A stretch of 64,000 bases of DNA from contig NZ_CP157804.1 of assembly GCF_040112705.1 (NCBI RefSeq), positions 1,978,001 to 2,042,000 on the forward strand, in the 5' to 3' direction. The notes below the pieces were generated by a model, which was given only the letters and a program-made list of their open reading frames with translations, had not been told where the DNA came from and searched no databases. Numbering within the stretch: the stretch's first letter is position 1; every line of letters begins with the position of its first letter. The stretch comes from Flagellimonas sp. MMG031 (GTDB lineage Bacteria > Bacteroidota > Bacteroidia > Flavobacteriales > Flavobacteriaceae). Shown piece after piece: positions 42,597 through 53,100 of the stretch. The position numbers were made by a program, and so were the translations under genes.

Positions 42597-44093
42597 ATGA
42601 AAAAAACAACATATTTTCTACAGCTGATTATAGCCCTATTTCTTTTTGGGTGTAGTGAGGATTTCCTTGATATTCCTCCAGAAGACTCATTAAGTAAAGC
42701 TATTTTCTTTGAATCTCAAGCAGATTTCGAACAAGCTATAAATGCTACATATGCTCCTTTGCGCGACCTTCAACAGGCAGGAGGCAACGCTCCTGGTTCT
42801 GCATGGGGTATGGGTGAACTTACATCGGACAACACGTATTATAAGTTTAACCCCAACTATAGAGCTGTGCAAGACGGCGAAGGTTTGGCCGACCATTATC
42901 CAAATAACGCCAATGCTACCATTGGAGCTAAGTACGTAACGAACTATTTGATCATTGCGAGGGCCAATCAAATTTTAGATTTGATAGATGATATTGAATT
43001 TGAAGATCAAGCCCTTCAATCGAACATAAAAGGTCAAGCATTGTTTTTAAGAGGACTAAGTTACTTCGATTTGGTGCAATTCTATGGCGCCGTGCCTTTA
43101 CATACAGTGCCAGTTACCAGTAGGGAAAATGCTGCATTACCATTATCATCTGCAGATGAAGTTTATGCGCAAATTGTGAACGACGTTAGTGAGGCAATTT
43201 CGTTGTTGCCACCTAAGTCATCCCAAGAAGCTGGTAGAGCCACTCGCGGGTCTGCACGAATGCTGCTTGGAAATGTTTACGTAGTTCGAGAAAATTGGTC
43301 GGCTGCGTCAACGGTTTTGGGTGAGTTGATCAATTCTGGGGAATACGCACTTCTTCCCGATTATGCCAGTGTATTTGAATTGGCAAACAAAAATAGTAGT
43401 GAGTCTATTTTTGAAGTCCAATTTTTGGAAGGAACAGAGGGCTTTGCTAGTTTCTTTCCATACAATCAGATACCCATGCCGTTAACTGCAGAACAAGTAG
43501 CTGCAATAAGTGGAGTGCCAAATTCCCAAGCAATTAATGAACAGGGATTCAATATTCCAACTCCTGACATTATTGATAGCTATGAGGATGGTGACCCACG
43601 AAAATCCGTATCCATTGATAGTGTAAATGTAGATGGGGTATTTTATCCATACATCAATAAGTTTTGGCAGCCACATTCTACACCAGGACTAACCGGTGTG
43701 AATTTCCCTATTTATAGATACTCCGAAGCTCTATTGTTCTACGCGGAAGCATTGAATGAAGCTGGACAATCCAGTGAAGCCATTACCTTTTTGAATCAGG
43801 TGCGGGAACGCGTTGGTCTAGCTCCTTTGGCAGGTTTAGATCAAACTGCGTTAAGACAGGCTATCATGGATGAAAGAAGGGTAGAATTGGCTTTTGAAAA
43901 TAAAAGATGGCTTGATTTGGTTCGCACAGGTACAGCACAAGCGGTTATGACCGCATTCGGTGAGCGGGTCAAGGCCAATCCACAAGACTATTATTTTCCT
44001 GATGGTATAGCGCCACCACCGGTGGCTTTCACTACCATTTCGGAGTTGTTTCCAATACCTGCTGGTGAAACATTATTGAATCCCAACTTCTAA
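42597..44093 (+). CDS. SusD/RagB-family outer-membrane lipoprotein
   Basis: 498 residues. Signal peptide with lipobox LFLFGC (Cys 19). SusD hallmarks: LSKAIFFESQADFEQAINAT near the N-terminus, TPR-like helices (KGQALFLRGLSYFDLVQFYG), and C-terminal YRYSEALLFYAEALNEAGQ, LNQVRERVGLAPL and MDERRVELAFENKRWLDLVR. It captures glycans at the surface and delivers them to SusC. A strong terminator follows at 44145. Confidence 0.97.
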   Translation: MKKTTYFLQLIIALFLFGCSEDFLDIPPEDSLSKAIFFESQADFEQAINATYAPLRDLQQAGGNAPGSAWGMGELTSDNTYYKFNPNYRAVQDGEGLADHYPNNANATIGAKYVTNYLIIARANQILDLIDDIEFEDQALQSNIKGQALFLRGLSYFDLVQFYGAVPLHTVPVTSRENAALPLSSADEVYAQIVNDVSEAISLLPPKSSQEAGRATRGSARMLLGNVYVVRENWSAASTVLGELINSGEYALLPDYASVFELANKNSSESIFEVQFLEGTEGFASFFPYNQIPMPLTAEQVAAISGVPNSQAINEQGFNIPTPDIIDSYEDGDPRKSVSIDSVNVDGVFYPYINKFWQPHSTPGLTGVNFPIYRYSEALLFYAEALNEAGQSSEAITFLNQVRERVGLAPLAGLDQTALRQAIMDERRVELAFENKRWLDLVRTGTAQAVMTAFGERVKANPQDYYFPDGIAPPPVAFTTISELFPIPAGETLLNPNF

Positions 44094-44144
44094 CCATAGC
44101 AATATGGAACAGTTGGCAATTGAGTTGGGTTATGTTTAGTTAAT

Positions 44145-44180
44145 CTAACCCGGTATTTACGATACCGGGTTAGTTTTTTT
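44145..44180 (+). terminator. Terminator of susCD
   Basis: Perfect 12-bp arms CTAACCCGGTAT (44145-44156) and ATACCGGGTTAG (44162-44173), 5-nt loop, then seven T. Confidence 0.95.
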
Positions 44181-44397
44181 GTTTCCGCCTTTGGTTAAGA
44201 ATATTTCATGCTAAGAAAAAAGAAGGGGAAGTTGAAAAGAAAGCAATGGTTGAAAGTTTGGAAAATCATTGATGTTTTCAAACAAGCTCAGCTCTTGCAT
44301 GGGGAAAGGGTTTGGTGTAAATTGACGGATGCAGCTGGAATAGGATAATTTTAGAGGTTTAGTGAAACACCTCACAGGCAGTAGAATAAGTGAAAAG
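44181..44397 (+). promoter_or_regulatory. Intergenic region with candidate promoter for the esterase/rhamnosidase genes
   Basis: No gene seen. TTG at 44322-44324 and TAATTTTA at 44346-44353, 21 bp apart, approximate the Bacteroidota -33/-7 pattern (last base of TAnnTTTG not matched). It would give the four hydrolase genes downstream their own start. Confidence 0.3.
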
Positions 44398-46077
44398 ATG
44401 AAAACACGAAGAGATTTTATAAAAACGGTTGGAACCGCATCAGGATTACTGTTCCTTCCTGGTACAATACTGCCTTTCGGATATAATGCATGGGACATCC
44501 CTGAAGAATGGGTGGAAGTTGAAACCTCAAAAGGCAAGATAAAGGGGATGCGCTCCACTGGAGTGAACATTTTTAAAGGTATACCCTACGCAGGTAAAGT
44601 TTCGGGTGACCGAAGGTTCAAAAGACCTGCTCCATTAGAGCCTTGGACGGGCGTACGGGACACTTACGAACTGGGTGCTCCCGCCATTCAGGCGCCGCGG
44701 CGCAACGAGCCAACACCTGCAGAGGACTGCTTGTTTCTAAACGTGTGGACACCGGCCAACGATGGTAAGAAGCGCCCTGTGATGTTCTACAGCCACGGCG
44801 GTGGATTTGTTATTGGTTCTGGAGGTTCGCAAGCACAGGACGGAGCCAATTTAGCCCGTAATTTTGATGTAGTCGTGGTACAGACCAACCACCGTTTGGG
44901 AATGCTCGGATTTTTGTATCTGGACGAAATAGCAGGACTTGACTATGCGGGATCTGGCAATATGGGACTTTTGGATATCACTGAAGGATTGAGGTGGGTA
45001 AGCGAAAATATTGATATGTTCGGAGGTGACCCCAATAATGTGATGATCTTTGGGGAATCCGGAGGTGGGGCAAAAACCTCCTGCCTCTATGCCATGCCAG
45101 AGGCGGCACCTTACTTTAACAAAGCATCAATAGAAAGTGGACCAGGAGTCCGCATGCTCACCAAAGACATGGCAGCACAGAACACTGAATTGGTGCTCAG
45201 GGAGTTTGGGTTGACCCAAAATAATTGGGAGAAACTTTTGGAGGTGCCGACTGATGAAATATTAAAAGTACAAGCAAGAATTCCATTTGTACCTCCTTTT
45301 CAAGAAAAGAAAAATACAGGGGGACTGACCGAACCGACCATAGGCGGTTTTGGACCGGTGGTGGACGGTACAGTACTACCTCATCATCCTTTTGACCCAA
45401 CCGCTCCGATCATTTCCAAGGATAAACCATTAATGGTCGGGTGGAACGAAGACGAATACACCTTTTTTGCCTGGGAACGGAAGGATACCGAATTTGCCAC
45501 TTTGGATTTCGAAGGATTAAAAACGAGATTGATGCCTCAATTTGGGGAAGATACCCCCAACATAATCGAGGTATACAGAAAAGCACGGCCAAAGGCTTCA
45601 CCGGCCGACATTTTTGTAGCAGTTTCGTCCATTGTGATGATGGGGCTGGGCTCCATAGAGATTGCGCAGCGAAAAGCTCAGCAGGGAGGAGCCCCGGTAT
45701 ACCTATACAATTTTGGGTATAAATCTGAAAAGTTGATTCCCGGAACAGATTATCCCATGGGAACGCCACATGCCATGGATATTTCCTTCAAATTCAACAA
45801 CGAACAGCCGCCCAAGGATGGGGAAGAAGACCGACCCAGTTTTTTTGGAGGTGGACGTCCCGAGCGCTTTACCGCATCCCACAATATGGCTGCGTATTGG
45901 ACTGGTTTTGCCAAAAAGGGAAAACCTACCGCCGAGAATCTGCCCCAATGGCCCGAGTATAATATGAAAACCAAGCCCACTATGCGGATCGATGCCTCAT
46001 GTGAGGTTATCGAGGATAGATTTTCGGAAGAGCTTGCCATGTGGAAGCAAATAGGGAGATTACCTAAAGAACAATAA
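44398..46077 (+). CDS. Carboxylesterase (type B) with Tat signal
   Basis: 559 residues from ATG 44398; an upstream in-frame GTG is less likely because the Tat motif MKTRRDFIKTVG begins at this ATG. A twin-arginine signal, then a carboxylesterase type-B fold: GKIKGMRSTGVNIFKGIPYA, oxyanion YSHGGGFVIGSGGS, nucleophile elbow FGESGGGAK (Ser about residue 221), acidic residue in GWNEDEYTFF and catalytic His in GTPHAMDISF. Exported folded to the periplasm or beyond. It would remove acyl or aryl ester groups from rhamnosides handled by the neighbouring GH78 enzymes. A second esterase of this family lies at 48509. Confidence 0.9.
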   Translation: MKTRRDFIKTVGTASGLLFLPGTILPFGYNAWDIPEEWVEVETSKGKIKGMRSTGVNIFKGIPYAGKVSGDRRFKRPAPLEPWTGVRDTYELGAPAIQAPRRNEPTPAEDCLFLNVWTPANDGKKRPVMFYSHGGGFVIGSGGSQAQDGANLARNFDVVVVQTNHRLGMLGFLYLDEIAGLDYAGSGNMGLLDITEGLRWVSENIDMFGGDPNNVMIFGESGGGAKTSCLYAMPEAAPYFNKASIESGPGVRMLTKDMAAQNTELVLREFGLTQNNWEKLLEVPTDEILKVQARIPFVPPFQEKKNTGGLTEPTIGGFGPVVDGTVLPHHPFDPTAPIISKDKPLMVGWNEDEYTFFAWERKDTEFATLDFEGLKTRLMPQFGEDTPNIIEVYRKARPKASPADIFVAVSSIVMMGLGSIEIAQRKAQQGGAPVYLYNFGYKSEKLIPGTDYPMGTPHAMDISFKFNNEQPPKDGEEDRPSFFGGGRPERFTASHNMAAYWTGFAKKGKPTAENLPQWPEYNMKTKPTMRIDASCEVIEDRFSEELAMWKQIGRLPKEQ

Positions 46078-46116
46078 ATTCAAGATCAATATTATCAAAA
46101 GTATTACACCGACAAC

Positions 46117-48465
46117 ATGAAAAATTTACTAGCACTACTGATTTTATTTTCGACTTTGGCCGTTACCGGCCAGCGTAGACAGAACACCGAACCAGAATGG
46201 ACCGCAACATGGATTACCTTGGGCGGAGTCGATGCTGAGGAGGCCGGAATGTACCTGTTCCGCAAATCCTTTACCCTGGACAGCACACCTGCTGAATTCC
46301 CTATCCGCATTTCCGCGGATAACCGATACAAGCTTTTTGTAAACGGTACGCTTGTTTCCGTAGGTCCCAACTGGGGCGACATTAAGCATTGGAATTACCA
46401 ATCCATGGATATCGCTAAGCATTTACAGCAAGGAAAAAATACCTTGGCCGTAAAGGTTTGGAACGAAGCCGATTTGCGTGCCGTGGCTCAGTTTTCCTTT
46501 AAAACGGCCCTAATCCTACAAGGGCAAAACGAATTGGCCAAGGTTGTGGATACCGATAAAAGCTGGAAAGTGATAGAGGATAAGAGCTATACTCCCTTGG
46601 AACAGCACATTAGGGGGTATTATGCAGCAGGTGCCGGTGATTTTATCGATATGAACAAAGCAGTAACGGGTTGGAAGCAGCAAGATTTTGATGATAGTTC
46701 GTGGGAAGCTGCCGATACCGTTTTTGAAGCGGTGCAACAAGGTTTTGGATTCAGACAGCAAGAAGGATGGAATTTGGTACCATCCATATTGCCCGAAATG
46801 GAATTGACCAAGGAACGCTTGGCCAAGATACGTAAATCGGAAGGCGTAAAAATACCATCCAGCTTTCCTCAAAAACCAGCCTCAATAAAGGTGGCCGCCA
46901 ACTCCAGTGCTAAATTTTTATTGGATCAGGAACACCTGACCAATGCTTATTTGACCTTATTGTTCAGTGGTGGTAAAAATAGCGTAATAACCCTGCAGTA
47001 TGCGGAAGGGCTGTATGATAGTGAAGGCGCCAAGGGCAACCGGGATATTATCGAAGGGAAGACCATGACCGGAAGAAGGGACAGTATCATTTCCAACGGA
47101 ATGGATAATCAAGAATACACCTCTTTGACCTATAGGACCTACCGCTATGTGGAACTGGATGTGAAGACCAAAAATGAACCGCTGGTTATTAATGATATCT
47201 ACGGAACTTTTACAGGGTACCCCTTCCAAATGAAGGCTAATTTGCTCTCCGATAGCGAAGAACTTTCCGAGATGATGGAAATCGGTTGGAGAACAGCTCG
47301 CCTTTGTGCGGTGGATACCTACATGGATTGCCCTTATTACGAACGATTGCAATACGTAGGGGATACCCGAATACAACATTTTGTGTCCTTTTACAACAGT
47401 GGTGATGACCGCTTGATCAAAAATGCCATCAATTTGATTGATTATTCAAGACAGCCCAACGGGCATACGTTGAGCAGATATCCAGATAGGCAAGATCAAG
47501 TGATCCCAACCTATTCGCTTTGGTATGTAAGCATGCTTTATGATTATATGATGTATGGTAGCGATGCCGACTTTATTGCGGAAAAGTTAATGGGGTCCCG
47601 TCAAGTATTGAACTATTTTATCACCTATTTGGACGAAGATGGCTCCTTAAAAAATGTTCCGGGTTGGAATTACACGGATTGGGTGCCCGAATGGAACTTT
47701 GGAATGGCTCCAATGGCCGAGGATGGCTCTTCCGCAGCCCTAGATCTGCAAATGTTGCATGCTTTGCAATCGGGGATAGCGCTAGAAAAGGAATTGGGTA
47801 AACCAGAATTTGTCACGCTATACACCACTATGGCAGATCAGCTTACGGAAACCATCAAACGAAAGTATTGGGACCAATCCAAACAATTGTTCGCTGATAC
47901 CCCAGCCAAGGACAAATATTCCCAGCATGCCAATTCATTGGCGATTTTGGCCAACATTGTGGATAATGACACCAAGAAAGCTATCGGCAAGTCACTGTTG
48001 GAGGACAAGTCGTTGGCACCCGCATCCATTTATTTCAGCTATTATTTGCATTTGGCCCTGAATGAAGCGGGCTATGGAGACCAATATTTGGACTGGTTGG
48101 ATGTTTGGAGAAAAAATATGGAGCTTGGTTTGACCACATGGGGCGAAACATCACAAGTAGAAACCACCCGTTCTGACTGTCATGCTTGGGGATCCAGTCC
48201 CAATATTGAGTTCTTTAGGATTCTACTAGGTATCGAAAGTGCCGCACCCAATTTCAAATCTATCAAAATTGAACCCCACTTGGGCGATATCAAAAAAATT
48301 GGTGGAGAGATGCCACACCCAGCAGGGATGATATCGGTGAACTATGAAAAGTCCGGAAAAAAATTGAAGGCTACCATCGTATTGCCTCAAGGAGTTGATG
48401 GGGAATTTGTTTGGAATGGAGAGCGTAAAGCCCTTAGCTCAGGCAATAATGTTATCAATCTTTAA
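46117..48465 (+). CDS. Alpha-L-rhamnosidase-type glycoside hydrolase (GH78-like)
   Basis: 782 residues. Signal peptide (ALLILFSTLAVTGQ). A beta-sandwich N-terminal domain (FPIRISADNRYKLFVNGTLV) is typical of rhamnosidases; the (alpha/alpha)6 catalytic domain begins about 380 and contains MDCPYYERLQYVGDTRIQ (403-420), corresponding to the DCPxRxERxxWxGD region with the general acid. A C-terminal beta domain has AGMISVNYEKSGKKLKATIV. The catalytic segment has Tyr-Tyr where classical members have Gln-Arg, so it belongs to a divergent subgroup. Expected to release terminal L-rhamnose. Between two esterase genes, 39 bp after the first and 43 bp before the second. Confidence 0.88.
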   Translation: MKNLLALLILFSTLAVTGQRRQNTEPEWTATWITLGGVDAEEAGMYLFRKSFTLDSTPAEFPIRISADNRYKLFVNGTLVSVGPNWGDIKHWNYQSMDIAKHLQQGKNTLAVKVWNEADLRAVAQFSFKTALILQGQNELAKVVDTDKSWKVIEDKSYTPLEQHIRGYYAAGAGDFIDMNKAVTGWKQQDFDDSSWEAADTVFEAVQQGFGFRQQEGWNLVPSILPEMELTKERLAKIRKSEGVKIPSSFPQKPASIKVAANSSAKFLLDQEHLTNAYLTLLFSGGKNSVITLQYAEGLYDSEGAKGNRDIIEGKTMTGRRDSIISNGMDNQEYTSLTYRTYRYVELDVKTKNEPLVINDIYGTFTGYPFQMKANLLSDSEELSEMMEIGWRTARLCAVDTYMDCPYYERLQYVGDTRIQHFVSFYNSGDDRLIKNAINLIDYSRQPNGHTLSRYPDRQDQVIPTYSLWYVSMLYDYMMYGSDADFIAEKLMGSRQVLNYFITYLDEDGSLKNVPGWNYTDWVPEWNFGMAPMAEDGSSAALDLQMLHALQSGIALEKELGKPEFVTLYTTMADQLTETIKRKYWDQSKQLFADTPAKDKYSQHANSLAILANIVDNDTKKAIGKSLLEDKSLAPASIYFSYYLHLALNEAGYGDQYLDWLDVWRKNMELGLTTWGETSQVETTRSDCHAWGSSPNIEFFRILLGIESAAPNFKSIKIEPHLGDIKKIGGEMPHPAGMISVNYEKSGKKLKATIVLPQGVDGEFVWNGERKALSSGNNVINL

Positions 48466-48508
48466 GATTGAATGATGGGCCCAATCAATCTGTAACCAAT
48501 ACAAAGCG

Positions 48509-50134
48509 ATGAAAAATAAACTATTCTTTTTAGTACTGTTTTTATGTGGGACAATGTTCCATGTACAAGCACAATCCGAAGTTATCACAGGGGAAAATAT
48601 TGCCGTGACCAATACCGAATCAGGAAAGGTGAGAGGTTACATCCATAATGGTATAGTTACCTATAAGGGTATTCCGTATGCCATAGCGGAACGGTTTAAA
48701 CCGGCAACAAAGGTGGAGCCCTGGGAAGGAGTGCGCAGTTCCACCATGTATGGCCCTGTAGCACCCTTATTGACACCGACCACTCAGGTTCAGGATGAAT
48801 CTGAGTTTGTATTTGATCATGACTGGGGCTACACCAACGAGGATTGTCTTCGAATCAATATTTGGACACCAAGTATCGAAGATGATAAGAAAAGACCCGT
48901 CCTTTTTTGGATTCATGGAGGTGGTTTTACGGCTGGTTCAAGTCAAGAATTACCTTCTTATCATGGTGAAAACCTAAGCAAAAAGGGTGATGTGGTAGTC
49001 GTTTCCATCAACCATAGGCTGAATATCCTTGGTTTTTTAGATCTATCAGAGTATGGAGAAGAATATCGGGAATCAGCCAACAACAGTATTTTGGATATTG
49101 TCGCTGCATTGCAATGGGTGAAGACCAATATTTCCAATTTTGGTGGCGACCCCGATAATGTGACCATTTTTGGACAATCGGGTGGTGGAGCCAAGGTAAA
49201 TACCTTAATGGCGATGCCACGGGCCAAGGGTCTATTTCATAAGGCCATCAACCAAAGCGGTGCCTTTAGGGGCAATTTGACCACAAAGGAAGTTACCCAG
49301 TCCATTGCCGCGGAGGTATTGAACCAACTCTCCATCTCACCAGAGCAGGTGGACAGTCTCCAAAACATCCCATTCAAAGATCTTAGTGCGGCAGGGGCAA
49401 AGGCATTGAAAATCGTTTCGGATAAATTGAAGGAGAAAGGAAACACATCATCTGGAGTTAATCTCAATTGGGGTCCCAGTAGGGATGGATCTGCTTTACC
49501 TTATGATTTAATGTCCGCTGAGGCGCTTGAACTTTCCAAGGAGGTACCCTTATTGATCGGCACTACCAAAAACGAGTTCGCGCCATTTGCCAACATGCGG
49601 TTTTTTAATGCATCAGAAAAAGAAGTGATGGACCATATTGAACAAGTCTACAAGGATAAAGCGGACGATTATGTTGCAGCAGTGAAAAAGGCCTATCCCA
49701 ACGATACCAAACCTGAAGACCTACTATCAATAGATACGAGGTTCCGACCAGGGGCTGTGTGCCAAGCCAATCAGAAATCGAATTTAGAAGGCGGTGCACC
49801 TGTATATATGTACCTGTTTACTTGGCAATCACCTGTTTTTGATGGTAAATACAAATCACTTCACTGTATGGAGCTGCCTTTTGTGTTTGATAATATCGAA
49901 CGGGCGAATCATATGACCGGTGGAGGTGAAAAGGCACAACTATTGGCAGATAAAATGAGCAGTGCTTGGATCAATTTTGCAAAAACTGGAGATCCAAATC
50001 ATGCCGGGTTGCCCACATGGCCCAAATACAATACGGTGAATACCGCCACGATGCATTTGGACAATACCTGCGAAGTAAAGCCCCAATTGGACAAAGAATT
50101 GTTTGAATTAGTGGCAAGTATGCCAAGTAATTGA
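48509..50134 (+). CDS. Carboxylesterase (type B), second copy
   Basis: 541 residues. Sec signal peptide (LFFLVLFLCGTMFHVQAQ) in place of the Tat signal of the first copy. Type-B carboxylesterase motifs: GKVRGYIHNGIVTYKGIPYA, FWIHGGGFTAGSSQEL, nucleophile FGQSGGGAKV (Ser near 224), acidic GTTKNEFAPF and His in SLHCMELPFVF. The two esterases are clearly homologous throughout but diverged, which suggests different acyl or glycone preference. Role: removing ester substituents so GH78 can act, or cleaving an ester-linked aglycone. Start at 48509 is supported by the signal peptide. Confidence 0.9.
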   Translation: MKNKLFFLVLFLCGTMFHVQAQSEVITGENIAVTNTESGKVRGYIHNGIVTYKGIPYAIAERFKPATKVEPWEGVRSSTMYGPVAPLLTPTTQVQDESEFVFDHDWGYTNEDCLRINIWTPSIEDDKKRPVLFWIHGGGFTAGSSQELPSYHGENLSKKGDVVVVSINHRLNILGFLDLSEYGEEYRESANNSILDIVAALQWVKTNISNFGGDPDNVTIFGQSGGGAKVNTLMAMPRAKGLFHKAINQSGAFRGNLTTKEVTQSIAAEVLNQLSISPEQVDSLQNIPFKDLSAAGAKALKIVSDKLKEKGNTSSGVNLNWGPSRDGSALPYDLMSAEALELSKEVPLLIGTTKNEFAPFANMRFFNASEKEVMDHIEQVYKDKADDYVAAVKKAYPNDTKPEDLLSIDTRFRPGAVCQANQKSNLEGGAPVYMYLFTWQSPVFDGKYKSLHCMELPFVFDNIERANHMTGGGEKAQLLADKMSSAWINFAKTGDPNHAGLPTWPKYNTVNTATMHLDNTCEVKPQLDKELFELVASMPSN

Positions 50135-50191
50135 TATTGAAAAACTAGGGTTTCTTCATCCAGAAGATTGACTGACCATAAAAAACTACAA

Positions 50192-53100
50192 ATGAAAACC
50201 GCTTGGATTAAAACTTGCTTTCTGTCGCTTTTTGGAGTGGTGTTGCTGAATTCTTGTACCAACCCAGATACCAAAATCGATACCCTTAGAGTCGCTTACA
50301 TGGAGCATCCCATGGCCGTTGAAGATACCAACCCACTGTTTGGGTGGAAAATGGTATCGGACAAGGTGGGACAAAAACAGGTGGCCTATCAAATTATGGT
50401 GCGCAAGGACCAAGACGGTTATGTGGTTTGGGACAGTGGCAAAGTCCTGAGTGGAATTTCCAATAATATTTCTTATCAAGGCGATGACTTAAAAGCTGAA
50501 ACTGCCTATACATGGGAGTTGACAGTTTGGGATGTCGAAAATCGGCAATATAAAAAAGAAGGCCACTTTGAAACGGGTATCATGAATCCGGATAGAGCAG
50601 CTTGGCAAGGAGCGCAGTTTATCGGCACCAATAATCTAACACTTGATGCGGCGTCCGCCTTGTTGTTTGATTTGGAAACGGAATTCCAAATTTTGGAAGG
50701 AAACACTGCCTCATTAATCCTAGGGGCCAATGATTTTAGGTTGAATGACAGGTTTCAGAACATCAACAATGCCGAGGGGGAAAACTACTTGAGGTTACAA
50801 TTGGATATTGCTGGGGTTGGAGGTGAGCAGGGTGCCAAGTTGAACATCTATCGTGTAGGATTTACCAAAGAGGATTCTGCAACGACCCCCTACATGGTTA
50901 TTTCCAAGGCGAATTACCCCAATACCAATATCAACAAATTGATTACCGCTTCGAATAAATTGGATTCCCATCAACTAAAAATAGCGGTCAATGCCAGCAC
51001 GATCACTCTGTATATTGATGGAGAAAAATTGCTTTTGGAATTGGATGACCCCGATAACCCCATCCCCCCTCAATTTAGAAATACAGGTTTTACGGTAACT
51101 GGTGGGGGCGGAGGTAATTTCTTGACCTATCCCCATATCAATTCAATAGGATTTGCAGCGGAACCTGGAAGCAAAGTGGTTTATAGAAATTATAAACTGT
51201 TGAATTCAGGACACAGCGACCCTAACAATAATGAAGTATTTGGAGCCAAAACCGGTCCGGGCTATGGTATTTTTAAAGAATTTGAGGGAGTTGAGGTACA
51301 GGAAGGTGATAGGATAGTGGTGTCTAACATATCCGATGAAACTCGGCTTCAATATGCAGACCCTAGTCACGGGTCCGTGAGCATGCTACGAACAAATTTT
51401 GTGACCAAAGAAGGTTCCGAAGTGGTTAAAGCGAAATTGTACGCCACCTCCATGGGTTCCAATGAAATGTATATCAATGGGGAGCGAATTGGGGAAGATT
51501 GGTTTGCACCTGGCGCCACTCAGTTTCGGGAGACATTGGGATACTACGCCTATGATGTTACTTCCAGCATCAAATCCGGTGAAAATACCATGGGTGCCAT
51601 CATTTTTCCTGGCTGGTACACGGGCTACATGACCTACACCCCTGGCAATTATAACTTTTTCGGGGATACGGAAGCCCTTTTGGCTCGACTAGTGATTACC
51701 TACGCTGATGGAAGTAGCCAAAATGTGGTGACCGACCCTACCTCATGGAAACTGTTTCAAGATGGTCCTATTGAGTACGGTAGTTTTTTCCAAGGAGAGC
51801 GTTACAATGCGCAAAAGGAAACATTGATCTCTGTGGATGGAGATGTTAATGGATGGTCCACCACGTCTTATGACGATTCCCAATGGAAAGCTGCTGAGGT
51901 TGTTAAGCCAAGAGACTGGATTGATTTTGACATTGTTTCCCGCCATGACCGCCCCGTTCGGGTCGTTGAACGGATAAAGGCCCAGGAGGTTATGGAAACT
52001 CATAGCGAAGATGGCAGCACTTACACCTACAATATGGGTGTGAACATGGTCGGCGTACCCCACATCACCATTCCAGAAGGCTGGCTTAAAAAAGGGGATA
52101 CGGTAATATTACGTTATGCCGAACAGTTGTATCCTGGTTTTGAAGGCGATGATCAGGAATATGTAGCGATGTATGGCTATAATGGTGGAAAAGGCATAGC
52201 GGGACGTATTTTGACGGAGAACTATCGTGCTGCCATGGCCACAGATTTTTATATTGCTAAAGATGCTGCTGAAACGATAATTCAACCAAGGACTACTTTT
52301 AGAGGATATCAGTATGTACAGGTTACCATTCCCCAGCATTCTGGACCTCTTCCTTTGGAAAATGTGACAGGACTGTCCTTGTCTTCAGATAACCTACCAA
52401 CTGGAACTTACACTGCGGTTACCTTTGATGGAACCACTGGAGATTTGGCCAATCAACTCTTCAAAAACATTCAGCGGAGTCAATTGGGTAATTTTTTCAC
52501 CTTGCCCACGGATTGTCCACAACGGAACGAGCGTATGGGTTGGACGGGAGATGCCCAAGCCTATACGAGAACAGGAACCTATAACTCCGATACCTATAAC
52601 TTTTTCAGGCAATGGATGGTGGCTCTTCGCGATGACCAAGGGGTAGGTAGTGAAACGGAAGCTCCAGGGGGAATCGGCAGTACCGTTCCTACCTACAATA
52701 TGAAGGATGATACCACTTTCGCCAATGGGACCACTTGGGCAGCTGCAGTATGTATGGTGCCATGGCAGTTGTACGTTCAATATGGGGACACCCAAATTAT
52801 AGAGGAAAACATGGAAACCATGCGTTTATGGTTGGAGGGGATGGACTACTATGATTTTAGTGAGGAGTATCCGCACTTGTCTTCGAAGACGGATGGACTT
52901 GCCGATTGGTTGGCCATGGATAACAATACCCCCGCCGAATTGGTGAACAATGCCATATACATTTACATGATGGAAGTTACGGCCATTATGGCTGATGCCA
53001 TTGGAGAAACGGAATATGCCAAAGTGTTGCGTAATCGTCATGCAATGGCCAAAGAAGAATGGAACAGGCTATTTGTAGACCCAGAATCTGGAAGGACACG

